Of a stretch of DNA of 64,000 bases, positions 9,337-17,899 are shown piece after piece. The notes beneath the pieces are model-generated. The model searched no databases. It was not told the DNA's origin and saw nothing but the letters and a program-made list of their open reading frames with translations. How positions within the stretch are numbered: the first letter of the stretch is position 1; each line of letters opens with the position of its first letter. A program made the translations under genes and the position numbers. Origin of the DNA: Adhaeribacter radiodurans (GTDB lineage: Bacteria > Bacteroidota > Bacteroidia > Cytophagales > Hymenobacteraceae); NCBI RefSeq assembly GCF_014075995.1, contig NZ_CP055153.1, positions 558,001-622,000 of the forward strand, read 5' to 3'.

Positions 9337-10098
9337 TTAACGGATAAAATCTACAACCAACTGGTAAAACTTTTCAGGCGCTTCGGCGTGTACCCAGTGG
9401 CCAGCATTCTCCACAGCGACAATTTGCGACTGCGGAAATAAACGTTGAATAGCTGGATAGTCTTTTTCCTGTATGTAGCGGGAGTTGCCTCCTTTTATAA
9501 ACAATGTAGGTTTAGTAAATGGTACTTCAGCAGTAATTTCGCGGCCTATTTCTTCAATGTTTTGTTCAATTGAGGCTAAATTCATGCGCCAGCCAAAGGT
9601 GTTATCTTCTTTTCGGTAAAGGTTTTTTAGCAAAAATAACCGCGTATCTGCTTCTGGAATATAAGGTAACAGAGCAGCTTCTGCCTCGCTACGGCTGGTC
9701 ATGGTGCTTATATTAATGGCATTTAATCCGTTAATAATATCTTGGTGGTGCACAGGGTAAGGACGCGGAGCTATATCTACCACAATTAATTTATTTACTT
9801 TTTCAGGATAGCTGAGAGCAAAGTTCATGGCTGCTTTACCACCCATCGAATGACCCATCACAACCGGATTAACTAACTGGTGGTCGGTTATAAATTCTGC
9901 TAAATCTTCGACCATTAAGTCGTGATTAAAATCAGTACTGTGCGGCGAGCGACCGTGGTTTCGTAAATCGAGCAGGTATACGTGGTATTTCTGGCTCCAG
10001 TATTTAGCCAAAGTTTGCCAATTATCCGAAAGGCCAAATAAACCATGTAAGATAACAAACGGAGTGCCCTGACCTAAATCGCGGTAGTGTAATTTCAT
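9337..10098 (-). CDS. Alpha/beta hydrolase (YbfF-like esterase)
   Basis: A 253-residue cytoplasmic hydrolase with no signal peptide. The oxyanion HGLFGLSDNW loop, RNHGRSPHS, the nucleophile elbow GHSMGGKAAM (Ser at about 95) and the C-terminal His in ENAGHWVHAE form the usual catalytic layout. The closest recognisable family is YbfF/ABHD11-type acyl esterase; the substrate is unknown. It is the first gene of a three-gene minus-strand set with the RsmI-like and ApbE genes. Confidence 0.85.
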   Translation of the reverse strand: MKLHYRDLGQGTPFVILHGLFGLSDNWQTLAKYWSQKYHVYLLDLRNHGRSPHSTDFNHDLMVEDLAEFITDHQLVNPVVMGHSMGGKAAMNFALSYPEKVNKLIVVDIAPRPYPVHHQDIINGLNAINISTMTSRSEAEAALLPYIPEADTRLFLLKNLYRKEDNTFGWRMNLASIEQNIEEIGREITAEVPFTKPTLFIKGGNSRYIQEKDYPAIQRLFPQSQIVAVENAGHWVHAEAPEKFYQLVVDFIR

Positions 10099-10279
10099 GG
10101 TTTAGTAATTCTTTTGACAACAAGAGCGAAGGTAATGGCTTTTTTACGCAGGAATCAATTTAAATTTTCAATTGGGGCTTACTTTATTGAAACAACCCAC
10201 CTTAAAAGAAGTTTGTTGTTTCGGTGAAGAGAAGATTTTCGCCGGATAATTTGAATTAAATTTAACGTAAAACTTAAAA

Positions 10280-10300
10280 CCTACTACCTACTACCTACTA
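10280..10300. repeat. Short tandem heptamer repeat (CCTACTA x3)
   Basis: Three perfect copies of a 7-base unit directly downstream of the FG-GAP lipoprotein stop. Similar near-repeats of about 7 bases lie before cysS (36911-36945) and recO (23027-23049). It may be slippage-prone intergenic sequence; no function is evident. Confidence 0.7.
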
Positions 10301-10311
10301 CTTATAACCTC

Positions 10312-11850
10312 TTACCGGGCCGTCGAAAACAAACCGTTACCATTAGAACCCATGTAGGCTCCCCATAGAGGCTTTTCTTTAATTTTAATGGGAGTATCAA
10401 TTCGTTTTACCCGCATACCCAAAAAAGAGAGGATATCGGAATGGCTGAAATACTGGCAATGAACAATGTCCAGAAACCCATCATTATCCAAGTCGCCAAT
10501 CCAGGGAGTGGAGAAAATATTTTTAAATCCGCTGGTTTGGTCAATGGTGTTAATAGATTTGTCTTTAAAGTTGATGGCTAAAAGCTTGTTTTCAATCGGG
10601 AAAGAAGATTGATTGGTTAAATCGCGGGTGCAATCATATTCATTAATGCTAATAATTGCTTCGTCCTGACCATCGTTATTTAAATCATAAACTACCGGCG
10701 AAGAAAATCCGGAACAACCTAAGGAATTTTGGTACGCTATGTGGCCGTCTTTGCCATCTATTAACATTTGCATGGTACCGGTATTTGCCGGCCAAGCGCC
10801 TTTGCTCACAAAAGTGAAGAAATCCGGAATATCATCGTCGGTGAAATAGCCCACGGCAAAACTATTACTGGATTCGGTACCCGGAATATTTTGCTTCCAT
10901 AATTGTTTTTGATTTTTTCCATCTATGGCAAAAACGGTACTACCGTGCGAGATGCCTACAATATCATAATTACCATCCTGCGTTATATCGGCTAAAACCG
11001 GTGGGGCAATAAATCCGTGGCCTTTCTCGGTGGCAAGTACTTTGGACCGGTTCAATTTCTTTTCCATTAAATCAGAAAGTTTCGTGATGTACAAACTTCC
11101 TGGTATGGTTTCGCCGCCTGTGCCAAATACAATATTGTAATCCGGACTGTCGGGCTGTTTAAAGCACAACGGCGACATATACGATTCTTTTCCGTCGGGC
11201 ATGGTGTCGGCGGCTAACACCAGACCAGTTTTCGCATCAATAACCATTAACACGCCCGGAAATCGGTCCGCTTCGGAATTAGGCTTGGCCTGCGCATTAC
11301 CGCCGTTAAGAGCCAGTAAATCTGGCAAACCATCTTTATTTTGATCGGGAACTAAGGCAATGTTGTAAAAATTGAAACGGGCATAGCGTAAAATAGGATC
11401 TTTCTCGTACTGGTAATCATACTTCCAGATTACTTTTCCGGTTTTACCATCCAAAGCCTTTAAGTTCGGAGACCGGCCACCAATAAAAATATCTTTTACG
11501 CTGTCGCCGGAAATATCATAAAATGTAGCTGAACCATATACCTGGTCTGGAGCTTCCTGTTGCCATAATACTTCTCCGGTTTTACCATTTAAGGCCAAAA
11601 TTCCTTGGTCACTTTGTTGAAATTCGTTTTTGCCCCCACCAATAACAATATCCAATACGCCATCTTTATTTAAATCTTCGGCTCTCGGCGAAGATTGCGA
11701 ACCAATGGTGTAGAGGTTTTTATCCCAAACTATACTACTTTGTTTTTTCTTGGGAGCACAATTCTCCAGAGTAAGTAAAACAGCTAAACCGAAAAAGAAT
11801 AAAAAGGAATAGTTGAGTTTTTTTATTTTTTTATGAAAAAGTAGGTGCAT
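10312..11850 (-). CDS. Lipoprotein with PQQ/FG-GAP-like beta-propeller repeats
   Basis: 512 residues. The N-terminus has a basic stretch, a hydrophobic helix and a lipobox-like LENC (Cys at about residue 31), so it should be a lipid-anchored export. The rest is repeats of the form DLNKDGVLDIVIGGG, ISGDSVKDIFIGG, DQNKDGLPDLLAL, DITQDGNYDIVGI and DLDNDGFLDIVHC, whose DxNxDG loops resemble calcium sites of integrin-like FG-GAP propellers. They alternate with ALNGKTGEVLW and ALDGKTGKVIW, which are PQQ-propeller type. The function is unknown; surface binding or adhesion is plausible. It stands alone, with 270 bp to the next gene. Confidence 0.8.
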   Translation of the reverse strand: MHLLFHKKIKKLNYSFLFFFGLAVLLTLENCAPKKKQSSIVWDKNLYTIGSQSSPRAEDLNKDGVLDIVIGGGKNEFQQSDQGILALNGKTGEVLWQQEAPDQVYGSATFYDISGDSVKDIFIGGRSPNLKALDGKTGKVIWKYDYQYEKDPILRYARFNFYNIALVPDQNKDGLPDLLALNGGNAQAKPNSEADRFPGVLMVIDAKTGLVLAADTMPDGKESYMSPLCFKQPDSPDYNIVFGTGGETIPGSLYITKLSDLMEKKLNRSKVLATEKGHGFIAPPVLADITQDGNYDIVGISHGSTVFAIDGKNQKQLWKQNIPGTESSNSFAVGYFTDDDIPDFFTFVSKGAWPANTGTMQMLIDGKDGHIAYQNSLGCSGFSSPVVYDLNNDGQDEAIISINEYDCTRDLTNQSSFPIENKLLAINFKDKSINTIDQTSGFKNIFSTPWIGDLDNDGFLDIVHCQYFSHSDILSFLGMRVKRIDTPIKIKEKPLWGAYMGSNGNGLFSTAR

Positions 11851-12041
11851 AAAAATTTAACCAGGTAAATAGAGCTTTTAATATAATACAAAAATCCAGA
11901 TTCCTAAAACCAGAGTACTTGAATTCAAAAAGATACCCTCTTCGCCTGAATGCTTTTTTATGAGCATTTTGTAATAAATTACTACCATCAATTTGAGGCT
12001 TACACAAAAAGACTTGCCAATTTATTCCAGCTTTAAAGAAT

Positions 12042-12073
12042 TTGGGGCATTGCCGGCAAAAAGTTTATATTTA
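12042..12073 (+). promoter_or_regulatory. Candidate promoter for the RidA gene and chitin locus
   Basis: TTG at 12042-12044, a 21-base spacer and TATATTTA at 12066-12073 (7 of 8 matches to TAnnTTTG). A start site near 12078 would give a leader of about 40 nt before the ATG at 12121. Confidence 0.45.
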
Positions 12074-12120
12074 GAGCAACGAATCAACTCTATTCTTCAA
12101 CCAAACTTATTCAGGTACCT

Positions 12121-12582
12121 ATGGAAAATGTACAAAGAAGATCTATTTTAAAACGATTGTTTGCTTCTGTGGCTGGTATTGCCGGTTTGGGCTTAACTAA
12201 TAGCGCCAAAGCCAGTGCTCCCCTGGAAAAAGAAGTATTTAATGTGACTAATTATCAGGACGTACCTTTATTTTCGGGCTCTACTAAAATGGGTAATCTG
12301 GTTTTTGTGGCCGGCAAAGGAGCTCATTTTGAGGGTGATATTAAAGCACATACCGAGCATGTTTTAAAAGAACTGGATTCCGAACTAAAAAAAGCGGGTT
12401 CTTCTATGCAAAAGGTATTAAAGGTGAATGTGTATCTGGCTGATTTAAACGATTATAAAGCTATGAACGAAGTTTTCCGTGGACGGTTTGGCAGCAAACC
12501 ACCGGTGCGTACTACAGTAGCCACTTACGGCGGCGTACCCGGCGATTCTCTGGTAGAAATGGATTGTATTGCTTACGTGTAA
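12121..12582 (+). CDS. RidA/YjgF family protein with twin-arginine (Tat) signal
   Basis: 153 residues. RidA proteins hydrolyse reactive enamine/imine intermediates released by PLP enzymes and are normally cytoplasmic. Here an N-terminal extension has a twin-arginine motif (QRRSILKRL, Arg6-Arg7) followed by a hydrophobic AGIAGLGL core and an AKA-type cleavage site near residue 32. The RidA body is complete, ending with PPVRTTVATYGGVPGDS (the conserved substrate-carboxylate Arg) and VEMDCIAYV. It is 119 bp upstream of a PLP enzyme that also carries a Tat signal, so the two probably act together outside the cytoplasm. That partnership is inferred from context. Confidence 0.85.
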   Translation: MENVQRRSILKRLFASVAGIAGLGLTNSAKASAPLEKEVFNVTNYQDVPLFSGSTKMGNLVFVAGKGAHFEGDIKAHTEHVLKELDSELKKAGSSMQKVLKVNVYLADLNDYKAMNEVFRGRFGSKPPVRTTVATYGGVPGDSLVEMDCIAYV

Positions 12583-12701
12583 CGAAGTAAAAGTCTGAAT
12601 AGTAATTACTTCTACGAAATTGGTTTATAATATAAATACTCACAAGGAGTTTTCTACCAAAAGATTAGAGTCCGAACAACAAATAACAAACAACTACTTT
12701 C

Positions 12702-13922
12702 ATGTTAAGCCGAAGAAAATTAATTAAACATTTGTCTGCTATTCCTTTTGTAGGCGGATTGTTGGGGCCAGCCTTACCCGTATCAGCTTCCCTGGCTGCT
12801 CCGTCCCGGAAGCGAGACTTATTTAAGGAATTAGGAGTGCGTACCTTTATTAACGCGGCAGGCACTTATACCCGCATGACCGGTTCCCTGATGCACGACG
12901 AAGTGCTGGATGCCATTAACGGCAGCGCAAAAGATTTTTGTTTGATTGATGAATTGCAGGATAAGGTAGGGGAGAAGATTGCTAAAATTGCTCACTCCGA
13001 ATCAGCGGTGGTTACGTCCGGTGCCTTTGCAGGCATGACTTTAGGCCTGGCGGGCATTTTAACAGGTATGGATCAGAAAAAAATTGAAGCCTTACCCCAC
13101 CTGGAATACACCGGCATGAAATCGGAAGTTATTTGCCAAAAAGGCCACGATATTGTGTATAACCATGCCCTTACCAATACTGGTTGCAAAATGGTAATGG
13201 TTGAAACCGTGGAAGATGTAGAAAAAGCTATTAACGAGCGAACAGCTTTAATGCATTTCCTGCATATCCAGTCCGACCAGGGAAAAATTCAGCACGAAGA
13301 ATGGGTAGCCTTAGGTAAGAAACACAACATACCTACTTCCATTGATATTGCCGCCGATGTGCCTCCAGTAGAAAATCTCTGGCGATTTAACGACATGGGC
13401 TTCGACTTTGTGGTAATTTCAGGTGGTAAAGCTCTACGTGGCCCTCAAAGTGCAGGTATTCTAATGGGTAAAAAGGATATAATTGCCGCTGCCCGCCAGC
13501 ACATGCTACCACGGGGCTATAATATTGGCCGGGGCATGAAGGTGAACAAAGAAGAAATTCTGGGCATGTACGTGGCGCTGGAGAAGTTCGTGACTCAGGA
13601 CCAGAATAAAGTATGGAAACAATGGGAAGCAGGTGTCGCCCATATTGAGAATGCAGTTAAAAAAGTAGACGGTATTACTACTTCGGTTACAGCTCCGCCA
13701 TTAGGTAATCATACCCCCACCCTGAAAATAGCCTGGGACCAGAGCAAAATAAAAATGAAGTCAACGGATTTGCAGGAAAAGTTGCGCATGGGAAATCCTT
13801 CCATTGAAGTAGGCGATGGTCAGGAAAACAACATTACTGTTACCGTTTGGATGTTGAAACCCGGACAGGAAAAAATAGTAGCCACCCGCCTCCGGGAAGA
13901 ACTTTCCCGCGCTTCGGTTTAA
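12702..13922 (+). CDS. SelA/DgaE-like PLP-dependent enzyme with Tat signal
   Basis: 406 residues of PLP fold type I (aminotransferase class V/SelA-like superfamily). The N-terminus reads SRRKLIKHLSAIPFVGG, a textbook Tat signal (Arg4-Arg5), suiting an enzyme that must fold around its cofactor before export. Recognisable parts are FINAAGTYTRMTGSLM, the SAVVTSGAFAGM phosphate-binding region, and FVVISGGKALRGPQSAG with the likely Schiff-base lysine Lys243. Close family members include D-glucosaminate-6-phosphate ammonia-lyase (DgaE) and other beta-eliminating enzymes. With chitinases and a deacetylase downstream, an amino-sugar-derived acid is a reasonable but untested substrate. Confidence 0.8.
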   Translation: MLSRRKLIKHLSAIPFVGGLLGPALPVSASLAAPSRKRDLFKELGVRTFINAAGTYTRMTGSLMHDEVLDAINGSAKDFCLIDELQDKVGEKIAKIAHSESAVVTSGAFAGMTLGLAGILTGMDQKKIEALPHLEYTGMKSEVICQKGHDIVYNHALTNTGCKMVMVETVEDVEKAINERTALMHFLHIQSDQGKIQHEEWVALGKKHNIPTSIDIAADVPPVENLWRFNDMGFDFVVISGGKALRGPQSAGILMGKKDIIAAARQHMLPRGYNIGRGMKVNKEEILGMYVALEKFVTQDQNKVWKQWEAGVAHIENAVKKVDGITTSVTAPPLGNHTPTLKIAWDQSKIKMKSTDLQEKLRMGNPSIEVGDGQENNITVTVWMLKPGQEKIVATRLREELSRASV

Positions 13923-14045
13923 GCTGCCCAGAAAGTTTAGGATTAACTTCGTTTCATTTCACTTGGATTGAAAAAATGCTGGAATTTGGAACTATTGGTG
14001 CTTGCTGCATTATGTCCTTGAAAATTAGTAATTAAAGTTTAATAT

Positions 14046-15191
14046 ATGATAAATAAACGATTCAGCTTATTCTGCTTGGCTTTCTTTACCGCTCTAACAG
14101 TTTTTACTAAACCCAAACCCAATCCTCCGGAAACTCCTAAGCCAAAAAAATACGTGGTAACTGGTTACGTAGGAGGCTTCCGAGGTTTAGTTGCGGCCGA
14201 CCAAATTGATGCTGAAAAACTAACGCATATTATTTACGCCTTTGTTAATTGCAAAGACAGCATGGCAGTACTAACCAATCTGGCTACCGATTCTATTAAT
14301 TTCCGGAAGCTGAACGCGCTGAAGCTTAAAAATCCAAATTTGAAAATCTTAATTTCAATTGGCGGTTGGGGCTGGAGCGATTTCTTTTCGGATGCCGTTT
14401 TAACGCCTACTTCCCGCGCTTTGTTTGCCCGCACCAGCGTAGATATCATCCGGCAATATAAACTGGACGGAGTAGATATTGATTGGGAATACCCGGCCAT
14501 GAAAGGCGAAGAAGGTAATATTTTCCGGCCCGAGGATAAGCAAAATTATACCTTAATGTTTAAAGCCGTTCGGGAAGAATTAGATAAACTCGAAAAAGAA
14601 ACTGGAAGAAAGTATGAATTAACAGCGGCCGTTGGTGGGTCTAAATCTTTCATCCAAAACACCGAAATGGATAAGGTGCAGCAATACCTGGATTACATTT
14701 ATTTAATGACCTACGACTACTCTGGTAAAAACAATACCGTTGGGCATCATACCAATTTGTACCCAGCTAAGAGTGAGGTGCCGGGTTCTTCGGCCGACCA
14801 ATCGGTGAAAAATTTTATAGCGGCGGGTGTTCCGGCGCATAAACTAGGTTTAGGGGCTGCATTTTACGGCAAGGGCTGGGAAGCCGGCAGCGCCAAGAAC
14901 AAAGGCTTAAACCAAACCCGCGTAAAAGCTGCTCAAGGCGGCGGATATTCCGATATTAAAGATGCTATGATTAACCAGCAGGGTTACAAACGTTACTGGG
15001 ACCGGAAAGCCAAAGCACCTTATTTATTTAATACCAGCAGCAAAGTATTTATCACCTACGACGACGAAAAATCCATTAAGCAAAAGTGTAAGTACATTCA
15101 AAAAAATAAACTAGCTGGCATATTTTTCTGGGAATATTTTCGCGACCCGAAAGAGTATTTAATCTCCACCATCCACCAGGTACTACCTTAA
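14046..15191 (+). CDS. Secreted GH18 chitinase
   Basis: 381 residues with an N-terminal signal (RFSLFCLAFFTALTVFT). It is a glycoside hydrolase family 18 TIM barrel: the SIGGWGWSDFFSD strand, then the catalytic DGVDIDWEYP with Asp141-x-x-Asp144-x-Asp146-x-Glu148. Glu148 is the expected acid/base of substrate-assisted cleavage. IYLMTYDY and the terminal IFFWEYF strand complete the barrel. There is no carbohydrate-binding module or T9SS tail, so it is probably periplasmic or simply Sec-exported. It lies 123 bp after the PLP enzyme and 37 bp before the deacetylase, consistent with one operon. Confidence 0.93.
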   Translation: MINKRFSLFCLAFFTALTVFTKPKPNPPETPKPKKYVVTGYVGGFRGLVAADQIDAEKLTHIIYAFVNCKDSMAVLTNLATDSINFRKLNALKLKNPNLKILISIGGWGWSDFFSDAVLTPTSRALFARTSVDIIRQYKLDGVDIDWEYPAMKGEEGNIFRPEDKQNYTLMFKAVREELDKLEKETGRKYELTAAVGGSKSFIQNTEMDKVQQYLDYIYLMTYDYSGKNNTVGHHTNLYPAKSEVPGSSADQSVKNFIAAGVPAHKLGLGAAFYGKGWEAGSAKNKGLNQTRVKAAQGGGYSDIKDAMINQQGYKRYWDRKAKAPYLFNTSSKVFITYDDEKSIKQKCKYIQKNKLAGIFFWEYFRDPKEYLISTIHQVLP

Positions 15192-15228
15192 CTAAAATCA
15201 CGCACTTATTTCTTTTTTCCTTCATATC

Positions 15229-16554
15229 ATGTTTAAAAAAATTACCTTAGTTTCAGCGGCTATTATTTCAATTATCAGTGCCTGTAACCGTAAGGAAGAA
15301 GTTATTGGTCAAACCGAAATTGCCAATTGGCAGTACGGCAAAAAGGCCGCTGTTTCGCTTACCTACGACGATGGTTCTACTAACCAGTTTGCCAAAGCGC
15401 TGCCTATTATGAACGAACTGGGTTTTCCGGCTACCTTTTTTATTATTACCGGACAAATACCAGGTTCTCAGTACCAAGGCCGGTTTATTGGTCGACCAGT
15501 AAAAGAAATTATTGCCGAAACCGCTACCCAACCTACCAACAAAGAAAACTTTTTTGAACGGGCATCGGCCGTTGGCTTTTTAGGTTACCAGGGAACCATC
15601 GACTATCATAGCCAGGCCGGTGCTTTAGTAGATGCCGGAAAACCAGAAGAAGCCTATAAGGTAATAGATGAAGTTTATAAGAAAGTAAGAGAAGGAGCCT
15701 TTAAACCCGGTTACCTGGCCAATAAAGAAGTAGCCGAAGCCAGAGGAGTTACCTGGGATAAAATCCGGAGTTACGCGGCGCAAGGCCATGAATTTGCCAG
15801 CCATACCGTAACCCACCCTCGCTTAGCTGCCTTAGATGAGCCCAATATGCTTTATGAGCTGGAAAAAAGTAAAGAGGATATTCTAAAGCAACTCGGTCCA
15901 AAATATACTTTCTCGGCCGAAGGACCATACGGAACCGAAAATGAGCGGGTAGTAGAATACGCCAAAAAAATATACCCGGCTTTAAGAAACCGCATGCCCG
16001 AACCCTTCTTAGCCGAGATAAACCGTGGCAGCGACGAACAGCCGGGTAGTTTAAAAAAAGAGTACGTGCAATGGCAACGCGGCGCTACTACTAAAACACC
16101 TTTGCCTTTAATGAAATCCTGGGTAGATACCGTTGCCGCTCACGATAATAACTGGTTGGTGTTGGTTATACACGGGGTAGAAGGAATTGGCTGGGAAGCT
16201 TTGCCCACAACCTTACTTGACGAATATTTCAGGTACATTAAGGCTAAGGAAGATAAACTTTGGGTTGCTACTTTTGGGGATGTTGCCAAATATATGCGGG
16301 AAAGAATGAACGGCAAAGTTCAAGGCGAACAAAAAGGAAATATTATTACCGTTAATTTAACGCACTCTCTAGATAAAAATTTGTATGATCTGCCGCTTAC
16401 TTTAAAAACCTACGTGCCTGCCACCTGGAAAGCGGTAAAAGTAAAACAAGGCACTAAAGAACAGCAAGTACAGCCAGAAAAAGATGAAAAAGGTTCTTTC
16501 GTGTTGTACCAGGCTCTTCCTAATACCCAACCTGCCGAGTTATCGGGTGTGTAG
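15229..16554 (+). CDS. Polysaccharide deacetylase family lipoprotein (NodB-like, CE4)
   Basis: 441 residues. The signal peptide ends in IISAC (Cys at about residue 19), a likely lipobox. The NodB motifs are present: SLTYDDGS (Asp47, Asp48; catalytic base and metal ligand) and HTVTHP (His192 and His196; metal ligands). The domain has a large insertion between the first two motifs and about 150 extra C-terminal residues ending in a small beta-rich segment. It may de-N-acetylate chitin oligomers or peptidoglycan; its place between two chitinases favours chitin. Confidence 0.85.
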   Translation: MFKKITLVSAAIISIISACNRKEEVIGQTEIANWQYGKKAAVSLTYDDGSTNQFAKALPIMNELGFPATFFIITGQIPGSQYQGRFIGRPVKEIIAETATQPTNKENFFERASAVGFLGYQGTIDYHSQAGALVDAGKPEEAYKVIDEVYKKVREGAFKPGYLANKEVAEARGVTWDKIRSYAAQGHEFASHTVTHPRLAALDEPNMLYELEKSKEDILKQLGPKYTFSAEGPYGTENERVVEYAKKIYPALRNRMPEPFLAEINRGSDEQPGSLKKEYVQWQRGATTKTPLPLMKSWVDTVAAHDNNWLVLVIHGVEGIGWEALPTTLLDEYFRYIKAKEDKLWVATFGDVAKYMRERMNGKVQGEQKGNIITVNLTHSLDKNLYDLPLTLKTYVPATWKAVKVKQGTKEQQVQPEKDEKGSFVLYQALPNTQPAELSGV

Positions 16555-16689
16555 TTAGATTTTATTTACTAAATTTTAAATTATAAAAGCTGAATCTGGT
16601 GAAAGTTGTTTTGCCCGTATCGGCTCATGAAAATATATTTGCGTTTTTTCACCGGATTGGTGGAATACATTTACTTACTTAAAAATAGA

Positions 16690-17805
16690 ATGAAGATTAT
16701 TACTAAGATAAAACTTTTGACTTTACTGGCACTTTGCCTATTTACCACGGTTGGGTTTGGGCAATCAACGAATAAAATGCGCGTTTTGGCTTATTATGCG
16801 GGCGGTCCGGATGAGTTAGATAGCTATGACGTTAATCAAATGACACATATTATTTTCTGCTTTGGTCACTTAGAAGGAAATCGTTTTAAGGTCAGAAGCG
16901 CTCAGGATTCCGCTACTATTCGAAAAATGGTATCCTTAAAAAAGAAAAATCCGCAGCTAAAAGTGATTGTATCCCTGGGTGGGTGGGGTGGTTGCGAACC
17001 TTGTTCCGATGTTTTTTCTACTAAAAAAGGAAGACAAGAATTCGCGCAATCTATAAAAGAATTGCACCAGCACTTTGGTACCGATGGGTTAGATTTAGAT
17101 TGGGAATATCCAGCGGTAGAAGGGTATCCTGGCCATAAATTTACCCCGGCAGATAAACAGAACTTTACGAAGCTGGTAAAAACATTAAGAAAATTAGACT
17201 CTAAATATGAGTTGAGCTTTGCGGCGGGTGGGTTTAAAGAATTTTTAGAAAAAGCCGTTGAATGGAAGAAAGTAATGCATCAGGTAGATTACGTAAACTT
17301 GATGACCTACGACCTGATAAACGGGTATTCTAAGGTTACCGGCCACCATACGGGTTTGTATTCTACCCCAAATCAGGAAAATTCTACCGACTTTGCCGTA
17401 AATTACTTAATCAATTTAGGTATACCCCGCGAACAACTAATTGTAGGAGCTGCATTTTACGGCAGAATGTTCCAAAACGTAGAAAATGTGAATAATGGTC
17501 TTAACCAACCTGGTAAGTTTAAAAGTGGCGTAGATTTTAAAGATTTTACTACTCAATTACCCGCCGACAGTGGTTATGTATCTTTTTGGGACGAAACCGC
17601 CAAAGCACCTTATTTATACAACTCAGCTAAAAAGCTGTTTTTTACTTACGATGACAAGCGCTCAATTGAAATAAAAACGAAATACGTGCTGGATAATAAA
17701 TTAGGAGGAATCATGTTCTGGCAACTAGCCAGCGATACCTACACCGATGGCTTATTACAAACCATTCATAACGTAAAAAGCAGTTATCCTACCGCAACAA
17801 AGTAA
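16690..17805 (+). CDS. Secreted GH18 chitinase (second copy)
   Basis: About 371 residues from the ATG at 16690, which begins a normal signal peptide (MKIITKIKLLTLLALCLFTT, ending GFGQ). An in-frame TTG 84 bases upstream is rejected because it would bury that signal. The GH18 motif is DGLDLDWEYP with Asp132, Asp135, Asp137 and catalytic Glu139. VSLGGWGGCEPCSDVFS carries two cysteines not found in the other chitinase here. The two proteins are clearly paralogous but diverged, suggesting different chain-length preferences. It is the last gene of the locus and is followed by a terminator. Confidence 0.92.
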   Translation: MKIITKIKLLTLLALCLFTTVGFGQSTNKMRVLAYYAGGPDELDSYDVNQMTHIIFCFGHLEGNRFKVRSAQDSATIRKMVSLKKKNPQLKVIVSLGGWGGCEPCSDVFSTKKGRQEFAQSIKELHQHFGTDGLDLDWEYPAVEGYPGHKFTPADKQNFTKLVKTLRKLDSKYELSFAAGGFKEFLEKAVEWKKVMHQVDYVNLMTYDLINGYSKVTGHHTGLYSTPNQENSTDFAVNYLINLGIPREQLIVGAAFYGRMFQNVENVNNGLNQPGKFKSGVDFKDFTTQLPADSGYVSFWDETAKAPYLYNSAKKLFFTYDDKRSIEIKTKYVLDNKLGGIMFWQLASDTYTDGLLQTIHNVKSSYPTATK

Positions 17806-17840
17806 AAGCGAGCCTTCTTTTAACAGAACATAGCAATAGC

Positions 17841-17881
17841 AAAACAAAAAGCCGGAGTAATGATCTCCGGCTTTTTGTTTT
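17841..17881. terminator. Bidirectional intrinsic terminator
   Basis: A 17-bp stem (AAAACAAAAAGCCGGAG with its complement), T-rich on both strands, between the convergent chitinase gene (stop 17805) and the minus-strand gene ending at 17900. It serves both. Confidence 0.88.
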
Positions 17882-17899
17882 GTAGAACGAATAATTTTA

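Noticed and set aside
10280-10300. CRISPR array
   Set aside because: The 7-base units are directly adjacent with no spacers. No CRISPR repeat-spacer pattern or cas gene was seen anywhere in the window.
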